Source: Bacteroidota bacterium
Lineage (GTDB): Bacteria > Bacteroidota > Bacteroidia > Bacteroidales > SKPS01
DNA length: 64,000 nt
Assembly: GCA_022709695.1 (NCBI GenBank)
Contig: JAKLII010000006.1
Coordinates: forward strand, 1-64,000
Direction of reading: 5' to 3'
Every line of letters starts with the position of its first letter. Position 1 is the stretch's first letter. The translations under genes and the position numbers were made by a program. Under the pieces are notes generated by a model, which saw only the letters and a list, made by a program, of their open reading frames with translations, ran no database searches and was not told the DNA's origin. This document shows positions 18,151 through 28,267 of the stretch, piece after piece.

Positions 18151-21100
18151 CTATTGATGCACAATCAGCTTCCTGGTGATACGCTGCCCCCTGAATTCCA
18201 GGGTGTAGTAGTACACACCGGAGGCCAGCTGGCTGACATTCGTCTCGAAATAATGTTCACCAGCAGGTCTGGTCTGTACATCACGGTGTATCACCTGACC
18301 CGGAAGGTCAGAAATGATCAGGCTGACTTCACCGGTTTCCGGAATCAGGTATGGAATCAGGGTGCGGTTGTTAGCCGGATTTGGGACATTCTGACCAACC
18401 ACGAAACCGTTTCCATCCGGATCATCAATTCCGATACAGGTAACACCGATGTAGCTCTTGCAGGCTTTGTTGTTGGTGATTACAAGGTCACCGGTGAGGT
18501 TGGTTTCCACACAAAGCTGCTGTGCGCCCAGGTTCGGCAGGAACTTGTTGGTAAGGTCCACATCCACAGAGGTTCCGGGTGCCAGGTTTCCGGTCCAGGT
18601 TTCTGTCTGCAGAGGACCTCCGTTGTAGAAAGTATATTTCAGCGGGATGCTGGTCTGGGCATTCTGCCCGAAATTCTGCAGGCGTACTTTCACCGTATAC
18701 TGATACCATGGGTGTGTGGTGGTTTCAAAGAAGCAAATCTGACCAAGGGAATCAGGTTCCGGTTCAAGAATCAACACTGTCCCAACATCGTGGTACGCTG
18801 CCAGCGGTGTGAAATTACTGCAGCTTCCATCGTTCGATGGATGGGGATCTCCCACCAGCTGGGTTTCAACACACAGGGTGTAAGCCGTGGAAGGCACAGT
18901 AAAGGATTGAATAAAAGTGTAGGTCGTGTTGGATTGTGGGGCAAGTGTTCCTGACCACACTTCGGTGGCCACCACATTGCCGTTCACCTTCAACGCCAGC
19001 GGAATCATTACCTGGGTATTGGTGCCATAGTTATTCAGGGTAACAGTAGGATTCACCACACTTCCCATGGCCGTATCCACAATCGGATAGTTGATCATCG
19101 AGATCCCCACATCGTTGGCCACTGTGGGTAGTGCCAGTTTAAAGTTGTCGATGGCCCAGCCGTTGGCATTGCCAGTGGCGTTCGAATAGAAGTTAAACCT
19201 GAAACGAACGTCGGTATGGATATTAAAGGTACCGGGAACAAGCTGGAAAGCAGAGTATTGCCAGCCTGTATTGGGCAGACTGAAATAATGCACCCCGCCA
19301 CTCTGGGTGTTGTACCAGTTGGTGCCAAGCGGGTCTCCCGAGAAGCCCAGATTGGCCCAGCTTACACCACCATCTATGGAGTACTGTATCCTGCCGTAAT
19401 CGCTTGCCTGTACATCCATCCAGTGGTAGAAGCTCAGGGTAATGGTATCGGTTGCACCCAGCCCTGAAAAGTCGAAGATCGGTGAGTAGAGGTATTCGTT
19501 TGCATTGTCGGAATAATTCCCGGACAATTTGGTCTTCCAGGCTTTAGTTCCGGAATAGGCGGAATTAATGACCGTGGAGGCCGGGGTGCCATACTGCCAG
19601 TTGGTGGCATTGTCAGGTTTGTACCAGAGGTTCTGCCCTTCGAAATCGTCAAAGAATGGAACCGTGGTGGAAAATACCCCGAACACATTCACACACTTCT
19701 CGTCGTTAAAGGCTATAGTGTCACAGGCCAGAATGGTCTTTACGCAGATGGTATTGTAGCCCATCAGGGCTGTGAAGCTCGGAAGTATCACTGCAGTGTC
19801 AACTCCCATGGATGGAAGGGCAAGCGTACCGGTGTAAGGGATGATCTGGGGCGTCCCGCCATTCACCGTGAGACTGATGGACAGTGCTCCCGTGGCAATA
19901 GGATTGGATCCGAAATTCATCACTTGTACTTTAATCGGCAACACAGATCCGGCCTGGGCGGTACCCGTGGGCTCTACAATCAGGGTAACCCCGGCATCAC
20001 ATGCGCCCTGCGGAGCAATGGTAATCATGTAATCTTCGGTTTCACCCCATGTATAGGTACCACAAGGATTAACATTTGTTGCTGAAGAGGTTTCGACAAA
20101 TACCACACGCATCAGGGTATTCCCGGACAGTGCAGTTGGCGGAATGGTAATCGTACCGGTCACCGTATTTGCCGAGGTGGTGGCGGAACTGTACATCATT
20201 TCAGTAACTCCATCCAAAGTGCCATCCCGGTTCAGATCCATGTATACCTTCACCCAACAGCTGTAGGAAGAAGAATACCCCGGTGAAATGGCAGAGGTAA
20301 TGCTTAACGGGTAACTGATACCCGGTGAAAGCACCGGTGGAGGAACCGTTGCCGTAAAGTTGGTGTACATGGCGTTAGCTGCTGCAGAAGTGTTATTGAG
20401 GGTATGCAGGGTAACGTTGGTCAGTTCTTCATAACCATTGCTGGTAGCATTGGAGGGGCAGTAGTTGGGGATCAGGTTCTGGACGGTCTTCCAGGCAGTG
20501 TCATTCAGATAGGTATTGTCAGCCGCCAGGCTTGTCCATGCCTTGATCTGGTAAGTGGTACCGGCATTCCCCAGGTTTGCCTTGGCAGTGAAATTATACG
20601 TGGTTGAATCACCCACCGGGATCGGGCCCGGAATGGTTTCCGTGACTGCAGCATTGGCATCCACTTTAAAGCTCACCGGAATATTGCTCTGGGGCGCTGT
20701 ACCGTAGTTTTTCACCTTTACGGTTACCGTCTCATTGGTAGTAAGGTTTACACCGGTAATCGGGTTGATGATCTCTGAAACCCCTACATCCGCAGCTGCT
20801 GCCGCGGTTACTGTAACCACAAGGGGCACTCTGGCACTTGAACACCCAAATCCGCCTTTATTGTAATAGATTCTTCCACTCCAACCACGGGGTGAACAAC
20901 ATCCATCCCAGGCGGTACAATGTGCCATCCCGCTCATCACTGAGATATCTCCATTGGAATAGGTTGTATTGCTGCTGATGGATGCATACGCGGTGTTTGC
21001 CTGCCAGTATATGGCATAGGTGGCTCCCTGTGGAATCGTTAAAGGCGTAATGGGCATATTGGTAGCCATATTGGTACCGGGGGAATTCACCGAATAGGTA

Positions 21101-24100
21101 CCCCAGGGAATCCAGGCTGCCTGTGTGGCCGCATTGCCAACCCAGGTGCCCACCCGGTAGAAAAATGCAACAGTCTGTACACCGGCGGTGACTAAATTCA
21201 TATCCAGCGCAGTTATGGTAATGTCCGAAGTTAAGGCTGTTACGTCAACCATAAAACCACCACCACAGGAAGTGCCGCCTGTGAAGCCATTTGGCGACAG
21301 GAAGCTTCCTGGCACCAGGGTAAGTGTGGAAGATTCCACATAATAGGTAGTATTGGTGTACAGAAGCGGTGTTGTATAGGTTGTGCCGGTGTGTATCGAG
21401 GTTCCTCCTGTAGGTACAGTGTACCACAAAATCGGTGAGTTTGTGGATGAACTTGCCGTTAGGGTAGCCGGTGAGGCATACGGACTGGTAACGTTGGTTA
21501 CCGTTGGGGCAGGTGGCACCAGATAGGAAATCACCGTAAACTTGGCGGTATCGTTATACTCAACATTGTCACCCAGCAGGTTGACCCATGCTTCCACATG
21601 GAAGGTATCGTTGGCCACCGTTGAGGTGAAGTCCCCAAGGGTGGTAAACACAAAGAGTACCGAATCGCCCGGTGCAATCACCTGGGTCAGGGGCTGGTTC
21701 ACCACAGGATTGGTGGGCTTGGTGCGGTAATGCATGGTAATGGTAGATGGCAGCGGACTGTTGATGGTATCCACGCCAAGGTTTTTAACCCACACCCCCA
21801 CGGTATCCAGACCGATATTACAGGCGTCGGCAAGCCCTGTAATGGCCACTGATTTTGCATCATTTACCGGGGTTCCGAACAGGGTTTTGCAGGTCTGGTC
21901 ATTGAAGAAATTGGTGTCACCCGTCAGCAGGGTTTTGGCACAAATGGTATAATTCCCGGCCGGGGAAGCAAAATTGGGCAGGACAAAGTGGGCCGTATCC
22001 ATGGTAAGAATGGTATCATTAAATACGGCAGAAACAGGTGTACCATTGTTCACCGTAAACTCCACATTCATGCTGAAGATGGTGTCCATTCCGAAATTGG
22101 TCAGCACTACCTCCACGGGATAGCTCTGCCCTTCATTGGTGGGTGAAACTGGCAGAAGTACTGATGAAACACCTGCGTCCTTCGAAATCAGCGGGATTTC
22201 ATCAGCACCGATGGTCGGTGTTGAAGTTCTGGGATCACCGTCAATATCAACCGTAATCACAGCCAGAGGGGTAGCCTTGGCCGAGAACAGGGTGTTGGTA
22301 AGGTGCAGGTCGTGCGCAGAGGTTACCGGCGGATTCAGATTCACAGAATGCTGGTTCTTGAGGCTCACTGCCTGGAGGGCCGGGATCGTGGCAACCACAC
22401 CGCTCCAGTACACCATATTGGAGGAACTGGAGTAGAAGTTGTTGTAATCGCAGTCAATCACAGAAGCGGGGGTTCCGAAATAGGCACCATATCCCCCGGC
22501 GGTGTTGCTGAAGGTATTGTTCACAAACTTCTGACCCAGGGTATTTGATGTTGTATTATATTGATAAAGACCATAATAGGATGATGAACCTCCTGTTACA
22601 TGCACGGAATTGTTGTAGTACTCGGTTCCGTTGCAATAGTAGGCATATATCCCATAGTGACCTGATGTACTGCCTGAAATACTGACCATGTTGTTGGCAA
22701 CCAGGCCGTATCCGGTGGGTGATGGGTTGTAGGAGTAGTAATTGCAGTAATAATCCCTGATTCCATAGGAAGTACCGGATGTTCCTGTAATTCTTACCGT
22801 GTTTCCAATAATTCTGTAGTAGTTGTTGGTATAGTAGACGTTGATACCATAGGAGTAGTTACCTACAACGCTGTCAATCAGGTTTCCGATCACTTCAACG
22901 GAGTCGCCGTAGTACACATAAATTGGATAATAATAGGTACCTCTGATGATATTCCCTTTGATCACTGTTCCCTTTTCCCAGGTAGTTGAATTGATACCAT
23001 AGATATACAGCCCGTAATACCCACCTTTCATGTAGTTGTTCAGGTAGTGGTTGTAATGGTTCAGGGTGTTATAATCGTAAATCAGAGCGGCGGATGAAGA
23101 TGAAGTGCCTGCGGAGATGATCTGACAGTTTGAGAAAATGTTATAAAGTGCACCGTTGGTAAGCTCCACAACCCTTCCGTAGGTTATATCCAGTGCCATG
23201 ATGGTAAGCTTTTCAAACCGGAAGTAATCCGCACCATTCAGTCGCAGTGTCCAGTTGGCGGTGGAGGTAGAAGTAAACTGCAGGATGGCCTGGGTACTGT
23301 CGCCGGTTCCCCTGAAGGTCACGGTGTTGTTGGTATCCATGCCATTGATCTGGGGTATGGTAACCTGCTCGGCATAGGTTCCCGGATAGACATCAAAGAT
23401 GATATTGCCGCATATTCCGGCAAGTTGCAGGGTTGAGATTGCCGAGTTAAAGGTATTAAAGTCGTAGGTACCGGTGGCTGGTCCGATGGTATAGGTGCCG
23501 GACATACAGGCACTGAAACAGAGGCTTGTGGTGTCGTTGTTGTTGATGGTATCCGGAACATTGTTCGGCATGGAGGTCCATGCTTCCATGCAGTAGGCAC
23601 CCCCGCCGAATGTTACGGTGTCAATGGTAACAATGGTGGTTGAATCCTTGGCCAGACTACCCGTCCAGATGACAGAATCCTGCAGCTGGTTATTCAGGGT
23701 CCAGACGATTTTTGTCGAGGTAAGATTGTTCAGACCGAAGTTCTTGATCCTGACCTTGATTTCTGTCGGTGTTCCGGAAGGTGTGGCGGCCAGTGGATTG
23801 ACCACGGCAACAGCACCTGCATCTTCGGTCGGAAAACCAGTTACATAGACCGTCAGGGGCACCTTGTTGCTCTTGCAGCCGGCACTCTGAATGGTGAGCT
23901 TCATGTTGGGGCGCTGCGAAACCACTGACCCTGAACCTGGTGCGGTACAAACGGTCGCATTATCGTTGTTAACATAATGGGTAGATGGAAAACTGGTTGC
24001 CGTTTGATTGACAATGGCATTCGCAACATAGGAGGAATTGTTAAAACAGGTCTCAATGATCAGATTGCTGATGCCATCCCAATAGAATGGTGTATTGAAA

Positions 24101-27100
24101 GTGTGGGTATTCCACCCTGTAACGGGTTGATAGGCAGGGCTAAGGTACACCGAAATAAGTCCGGACTGCCAACTGTTAGTTAAGGCAGACAGGGATGTAC
24201 TGCCCATTTTAATTTCAAAATTAACATGGGGTACAGCTCCGTTTACGTTGGCCACATCAAAGGCAAGAGCCTGAATATTGCCCTTTTTAATCCCCAATGC
24301 TGTAAGCTCGGCAGCGGTGACCAGCATCTGGTGCTTGGCCCCCCAATAATAATTGCCATAAGGAGTCGGGTAACCATAGGATGAATTCTGAAGGGTACCG
24401 GTTCCTACAGTAGCCTGCCCTGCAGAGAACACACCGGCCGAAACATAAAAGGTGGTGGTATCAAACAGCGGTGGGGTAACGTAAGGATTGCCCATAAATG
24501 CTTCAACAGTGGCTGTATCCGTTGTGTACCAGAACAATGTATCATTCGAGGTGGCCGTAAGTGATGCCGTATGGCCATATAGAACCGAAGTGTTGGTTAC
24601 CACAGGCGGAACAGGCGTGTAGTAGCTTTCGGGCCATACATTTACTGTATCATTCTGTTGTACATTATCTCCGGTTAATGTGGTCCAGACTTGTATGGCA
24701 TAAACCGAATCCTGGGCAAATGCCGTAACATCCATATTTACCGTTGCAGTGAAAGTATGGTAAAAGGTATCACCCGGGTTGATGGTAGCAACCACAGGCT
24801 CTGAAATAACGGTAGCACTGCCGTTGAATCTGAGGTTTGCATTGAGTCCACTGGTGATGGGAACAGCACCCACGTTCTTGATCACCATGGTAACCGGCTC
24901 ACTGGAAGTCTTGCCACAACCGGTGAGGGGAGCGGTGATGGTCAAAACAGCTGCATCATAGGAGGAGGGAATAAATTCATCAGCGCCTATGTCAGGAATC
25001 AACAGATCACGCAGATCATTGTCGATGTCATTGAGCACACTGGCCACAGGCATTGCTGAACCGTTCAGCAATCCGTTTGAAGTGTGAAGATCCGTTGCGG
25101 ATGTGTAGAACGGAGGAACCGACAGCGATGCGGAATCTTTTTGAGCAGAAGCCTTATAAGCAGCCAGGGTCGTAAAATTCATGTAGCTGGTTACATAGTA
25201 CCCATAGAGGTTCCCCGTAGAAAGGAGGTTATTGTAATTGGAGCGGCTGCAGGAGCTTCCTTCGTAAAAAGTAGGATACTTGTTACTCCGGATATTGTTA
25301 TTGAGCACCTGGATGTAGCTGCTGGAAGATACTGTATTTACCCCACGGGTATCTGTATTGCTTGTTCCCGTGATGTCCAGGGAGTTGTAGAAGATATTCC
25401 AGTGGGAAGTTGTCATGATGCGCATCCCGTAAGTAAGGTTGGAGCCATTGAGGATCGCAATGAAATTATTGGCTACCAGGCCCTCCATCCCCACAGCAGA
25501 GGTGCAGTTCTCCAGATAGATCCCGTTGGTGTTGGTGGAATTTGACAGCACGATCTGGTTACGGATGAGCTTAATGGTATCTCCACCATATAGAACCTGA
25601 AACCCGTGCTTTGTACCAGTGTTGGTAACCGCTGAACTCAGGAGGTTGGCTTCTGCGGTGATGGCTCCCACCAGCTCAAGTTTGATACCGGCATTGGTAA
25701 ACCCTTCAAGCACATTGCCCTGAATCTGGATGCGCTCCAACCTGGCAGCAGTGCTCTGTCCCTTGAAATACATGCCGATGGATCCGCTCTCAAGCCGGTT
25801 GCCGGTAATGAAATTGTCGGAATTGGTGGCACCCTCCCCCCTGATAATGATCAGGTCATCGGTGGTACCCGCCACACCTATAAAAAGGTTTCCGGTGATG
25901 GTATTGTATTTCGCTCCGTTGGTAAATTTGAAGGCAGTGGCATAGGTGGTGCCAGTGGGTACAAACTTGATATTTTTAAAGATAACCCTCTCAGCACCTG
26001 ATAGTTGTACCAGGTAGTTGTTGGCAGTTCCGGTGGCGGCATAGGTAAGGGTAACCAGTGTACTGTCAGGGGTTGCCGACTGGAATGTTATCGTATTGGT
26101 GGCTGATGATCCGCTGATCCATGGAATGGAAATCTGCTCATTGTAGGTGCCGGGAGCCACATTGAAGGTAACAGGGCCTGAAATACCGCACTGTTCCAGA
26201 GCGGTAACGGCACCAGAGAAGGTTGGAAAGTCGGCACCGGTACCACCAACGGTATAATTCCCTGATAACAGGCTGGCGCAGGCCATAAAGCTGATCTTGG
26301 AGGAGTCGTTACCGGTATTCAGATCGGGCTGGCCGTTGGGGTTATCGGTCCAGGCCACGATGGTATGGTATCCGTTGGCAAGGGTGATGTTCCCAAGAAT
26401 AATGTCGGTTGAGCTCGAATCTTTCAGCAGGAAGCCGGTCCATGCATACGGGGACTGAAGTACTCCATCAAGCCTCCAGTTCACTGTGGCTGCATTGAGG
26501 GTATCAGTACCGTAATTCTTTACCTTTACCTTTACATCAAACGGGGTATTGGCCACCACACCACCGGTGGGGTATACGATCTGCCCTACCGCGGCATCCA
26601 GGGTCAATGAAGTGACACCAAGGATCTCAATCTTCATATTAGGCCTCTGTGCATAGGTTGAAGGGGTACCGGGAGTACTGCAAACCGTAGAATTATCGGT
26701 ATGGAAGTTCAATACACTGTTAAAGGCAGTTGCGCTTTGGTTTACACTTGCATTCCCGCTGGAAACATAGCTGGAGTTATTAAAACATACTTCAATCAGC
26801 ACATTGTCAACACCATTCCACACAAATGGAGTCTGGAAGGTGTGGGTATTCCAGCCAACTACCGGTTGATAAAAGTTGTTATTGTATACCGTGTTCAATC
26901 CGGAGGTTGTAAAACTGGTTAGTGCCGAAACGGTGGTGTGTGCCATCTTGATAGTGAATCCAGTCAGCCCCGGACAAGAATTGACGTTGGAAACATTAAA
27001 GGCAAGGGATGAAATTGGACCTCCGGGCATCCCCAATGCCAGCATCTCGCTGGCACGGATCAGATATTGCTCTTTGCTTCCCCAATAAAAGTTACCATAT

Positions 27101-28092
27101 GGGGTTGGATATCCCGTGGTGGTATTTACGGTGGTACCCGTACCAAGAGTGTAGGTCCCACCGGTACTGAACTTGCAGTAGAAGTGGTAGGTACTGGAGG
27201 TGGTTGTATTATGGGCTGCCGAACCATCCACAGCTACCACATAGTAGTGGATGTTCTTCCCGAAGCCAAAGAACGGGATCGAAGCACTGAATGTGTCTGC
27301 AGGAAGTTTGGTCATCCCGACAGTGTCAGGAGTTCCCACATTCACCCAATATACCAGATATGCCGTGTCCACAAGAGACTGGTCAGTGATATGGGCCCGC
27401 ACCACATAGGGGCCGGTGCTGTATACGGTATCCTGCACAATCGGAGGCAGCATCGTAAGCACAGGAGGGATCAGCTCGGAATAGGCTCCCATTACTCTGA
27501 TGTTGTCGAGAAACCATGCATAATTGTCGCCAAAGCTGCTCCCAGGCATGGCATCCCTGAGGATAAACCGGACCTTTACATTGGCTGCATTTCCCACCAA
27601 CAGCGAAATATCAAAGGTTTCACTCTTCCACCAGGCATTGGTTGGGGTGGCAATAGTGGTAGGCACCCAGTCGAGATAAGACATGGAGGAGAACTTGTTC
27701 CCCTGGGTACCGAACTGACTGGCTCCCTGGTATTGCGCCCCGGTAAGCCTGGTCCATGTTGTACCATTATCATTCGATACTTCAATAAAGGCTTCATCAT
27801 TCCATTCAATCTTGCAGATCTGGTCGAAATAGAGCATCACGAAAGAGTTGCCGGTGGTGGAAAATGCCTGGGTAGTCATGACCACGGAGTCTCCGGAAAC
27901 GACAATCCGCATTGAGTCACTTTGCAACCCCTGCGAAAAAAGCATGGAACTCTTGCCGTGTAATCCGTTACCGGTGTATACCACACTATCGGGCGCGGAA
28001 GTGGTTTCAAAGTTCTCAGTAAAAAGCGACGTCTGCGCCTGCATAACACTGGAGATCAGCAATAATGCAAGCAGGGTAAAGATCCATCTCAT
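18151..28092 (-). CDS. Giant modular T9SS-secreted surface protein, paralog 3 (3313 aa)
   Basis: The start was placed at the ATG at 28092 (MRWIFTLLALLL..., cleavage near MQAQT); the upstream in-frame TTG at 28140 would precede the predicted transcription start. Approximate domains: jelly-roll 20-200, Ig-like 205-305, YPTPYGN sandwich 312-490, CARDB 495-597, beta-helix 1 600-1034, CARDB 1044-1154, Ig_7 with YPTPYGN insert 1157-1410, CARDB 1414-1527, Tyr-rich beta-helix 2 1527-1964, two CARDB 1970-2190, Ig_7 with SCGGGF insert 2194-2415, CARDB 2430-2540, GEVED 2540-2690, CARDB 2697-2800, second jelly-roll 2809-2987, two CARDB 2990-3220, T9SS type A tail 3227-3313 (VPNPANNRTLIPY, GVYYYTLEF). The architecture suggests an exported multi-ligand binding scaffold anchored through T9SS; the ligand is unknown. 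It shares a near-identical block with paralog 1. Confidence 0.93.
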   Translation of the reverse strand: MRWIFTLLALLLISSVMQAQTSLFTENFETTSAPDSVVYTGNGLHGKSSMLFSQGLQSDSMRIVVSGDSVVMTTQAFSTTGNSFVMLYFDQICKIEWNDEAFIEVSNDNGTTWTRLTGAQYQGASQFGTQGNKFSSMSYLDWVPTTIATPTNAWWKSETFDISLLVGNAANVKVRFILRDAMPGSSFGDNYAWFLDNIRVMGAYSELIPPVLTMLPPIVQDTVYSTGPYVVRAHITDQSLVDTAYLVYWVNVGTPDTVGMTKLPADTFSASIPFFGFGKNIHYYVVAVDGSAAHNTTTSSTYHFYCKFSTGGTYTLGTGTTVNTTTGYPTPYGNFYWGSKEQYLIRASEMLALGMPGGPISSLAFNVSNVNSCPGLTGFTIKMAHTTVSALTSFTTSGLNTVYNNNFYQPVVGWNTHTFQTPFVWNGVDNVLIEVCFNNSSYVSSGNASVNQSATAFNSVLNFHTDNSTVCSTPGTPSTYAQRPNMKIEILGVTSLTLDAAVGQIVYPTGGVVANTPFDVKVKVKNYGTDTLNAATVNWRLDGVLQSPYAWTGFLLKDSSSTDIILGNITLANGYHTIVAWTDNPNGQPDLNTGNDSSKISFMACASLLSGNYTVGGTGADFPTFSGAVTALEQCGISGPVTFNVAPGTYNEQISIPWISGSSATNTITFQSATPDSTLVTLTYAATGTANNYLVQLSGAERVIFKNIKFVPTGTTYATAFKFTNGAKYNTITGNLFIGVAGTTDDLIIIRGEGATNSDNFITGNRLESGSIGMYFKGQSTAARLERIQIQGNVLEGFTNAGIKLELVGAITAEANLLSSAVTNTGTKHGFQVLYGGDTIKLIRNQIVLSNSTNTNGIYLENCTSAVGMEGLVANNFIAILNGSNLTYGMRIMTTSHWNIFYNSLDITGTSNTDTRGVNTVSSSSYIQVLNNNIRSNKYPTFYEGSSCSRSNYNNLLSTGNLYGYYVTSYMNFTTLAAYKASAQKDSASLSVPPFYTSATDLHTSNGLLNGSAMPVASVLNDIDNDLRDLLIPDIGADEFIPSSYDAAVLTITAPLTGCGKTSSEPVTMVIKNVGAVPITSGLNANLRFNGSATVISEPVVATINPGDTFYHTFTATVNMDVTAFAQDSVYAIQVWTTLTGDNVQQNDTVNVWPESYYTPVPPVVTNTSVLYGHTASLTATSNDTLFWYTTDTATVEAFMGNPYVTPPLFDTTTFYVSAGVFSAGQATVGTGTLQNSSYGYPTPYGNYYWGAKHQMLVTAAELTALGIKKGNIQALAFDVANVNGAVPHVNFEIKMGSTSLSALTNSWQSGLISVYLSPAYQPVTGWNTHTFNTPFYWDGISNLIIETCFNNSSYVANAIVNQTATSFPSTHYVNNDNATVCTAPGSGSVVSQRPNMKLTIQSAGCKSNKVPLTVYVTGFPTEDAGAVAVVNPLAATPSGTPTEIKVRIKNFGLNNLTSTKIVWTLNNQLQDSVIWTGSLAKDSTTIVTIDTVTFGGGAYCMEAWTSMPNNVPDTINNNDTTSLCFSACMSGTYTIGPATGTYDFNTFNSAISTLQLAGICGNIIFDVYPGTYAEQVTIPQINGMDTNNTVTFRGTGDSTQAILQFTSTSTANWTLRLNGADYFRFEKLTIMALDITYGRVVELTNGALYNIFSNCQIISAGTSSSSAALIYDYNTLNHYNHYLNNYMKGGYYGLYIYGINSTTWEKGTVIKGNIIRGTYYYPIYVYYGDSVEVIGNLIDSVVGNYSYGINVYYTNNYYRIIGNTVRITGTSGTSYGIRDYYCNYYSYNPSPTGYGLVANNMVSISGSTSGHYGIYAYYCNGTEYYNNSVHVTGGSSSYYGLYQYNTTSNTLGQKFVNNTFSNTAGGYGAYFGTPASVIDCDYNNFYSSSSNMVYWSGVVATIPALQAVSLKNQHSVNLNPPVTSAHDLHLTNTLFSAKATPLAVITVDIDGDPRTSTPTIGADEIPLISKDAGVSSVLLPVSPTNEGQSYPVEVVLTNFGMDTIFSMNVEFTVNNGTPVSAVFNDTILTMDTAHFVLPNFASPAGNYTICAKTLLTGDTNFFNDQTCKTLFGTPVNDAKSVAITGLADACNIGLDTVGVWVKNLGVDTINSPLPSTITMHYRTKPTNPVVNQPLTQVIAPGDSVLFVFTTLGDFTSTVANDTFHVEAWVNLLGDNVEYNDTAKFTVISYLVPPAPTVTNVTSPYASPATLTASSSTNSPILWYTVPTGGTSIHTGTTYTTPLLYTNTTYYVESSTLTLVPGSFLSPNGFTGGTSCGGGFMVDVTALTSDITITALDMNLVTAGVQTVAFFYRVGTWVGNAATQAAWIPWGTYSVNSPGTNMATNMPITPLTIPQGATYAIYWQANTAYASISSNTTYSNGDISVMSGMAHCTAWDGCCSPRGWSGRIYYNKGGFGCSSARVPLVVTVTAAAAADVGVSEIINPITGVNLTTNETVTVKVKNYGTAPQSNIPVSFKVDANAAVTETIPGPIPVGDSTTYNFTAKANLGNAGTTYQIKAWTSLAADNTYLNDTAWKTVQNLIPNYCPSNATSNGYEELTNVTLHTLNNTSAAANAMYTNFTATVPPPVLSPGISYPLSITSAISPGYSSSYSCWVKVYMDLNRDGTLDGVTEMMYSSATTSANTVTGTITIPPTALSGNTLMRVVFVETSSATNVNPCGTYTWGETEDYMITIAPQGACDAGVTLIVEPTGTAQAGSVLPIKVQVMNFGSNPIATGALSISLTVNGGTPQIIPYTGTLALPSMGVDTAVILPSFTALMGYNTICVKTILACDTIAFNDEKCVNVFGVFSTTVPFFDDFEGQNLWYKPDNATNWQYGTPASTVINSAYSGTKAWKTKLSGNYSDNANEYLYSPIFDFSGLGATDTITLSFYHWMDVQASDYGRIQYSIDGGVSWANLGFSGDPLGTNWYNTQSGGVHYFSLPNTGWQYSAFQLVPGTFNIHTDVRFRFNFYSNATGNANGWAIDNFKLALPTVANDVGISMINYPIVDTAMGSVVNPTVTLNNYGTNTQVMIPLALKVNGNVVATEVWSGTLAPQSNTTYTFIQSFTVPSTAYTLCVETQLVGDPHPSNDGSCSNFTPLAAYHDVGTVLILEPEPDSLGQICFFETTTHPWYQYTVKVRLQNFGQNAQTSIPLKYTFYNGGPLQTETWTGNLAPGTSVDVDLTNKFLPNLGAQQLCVETNLTGDLVITNNKACKSYIGVTCIGIDDPDGNGFVVGQNVPNPANNRTLIPYLIPETGEVSLIISDLPGQVIHRDVQTRPAGEHYFETNVSQLASGVYYYTLEFRGQRITRKLIVHQ
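20858..21318 (-). other. SCGGGF module inserted in second Ig_7 domain of paralog 3
   Basis: The module contains NGFTGGTSCGGGFMVDV, then TAGVQTVAFFYRVGTWVG and ATYAIYWQANTAY, and ends GWSGRIYYNKGGF before GCSSARVPLVV. The family is not recognised by name. It reads as a beta-sandwich, and a diverged relative occupies the same socket of paralog 5 (40225-40697). Confidence 0.65.
23884..24418 (-). other. YPTPYGN module inserted in first Ig_7 domain of paralog 3
   Basis: The module begins QATVGTGTLQNSSYGYPTPY and ends RPNMKLTIQSA, then GCKSNKVPLTV closes the Ig_7 frame. It is the same module type as the N-terminal sandwich of this protein. Confidence 0.7.
26695..27230 (-). repeat. Partner of the 5180-5715 tract
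   Basis: This is the paralog 3 copy of the shared YPTPYGN-domain block. Similarity declines on both sides: around 26617-26690 on the left, and beyond about 27230, where the Ig-like domain begins. Confidence 0.6.
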
Positions 28093-28127
28093 AATATATC
28101 GATTTAGGTTGAAGTTTTTCGAGGGGT

Positions 28128-28158
28128 CTAAAGTACACAATAAATCTTTGCAAGCATA
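28128..28158 (-). promoter_or_regulatory. Candidate promoter of paralog 3
   Basis: On the minus strand, TATG (28155-28158), a 19-base spacer, then TACTTTAG (28128-28135). The -7 box deviates from TAnnTTTG by one base, the same deviation as in paralog 4. The implied leader is about 29 bases. Confidence 0.4.
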
Positions 28159-28212
28159 AAAAAGGCTCGTGAAAAAGACAATTTTTCCCTTACATCTGTT
28201 GGCTGCCAGAAT

Positions 28213-28252
28213 AAAATCAAAAAAGAAGGCGCCTCCATCGGGGCGCCTTCTT
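28213..28252 (-). terminator. Rho-independent terminator of paralog 4
   Basis: An 11-bp stem, aagaaggcgcc (28223-28233) with ggcgccttctt (28242-28252), is followed on the minus strand by a T-rich run (plus-strand A run 28219-28224). It lies about 15 bases past the stop codon. Confidence 0.85.
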
Positions 28253-28267
28253 CAAGGTTTATCTAAG

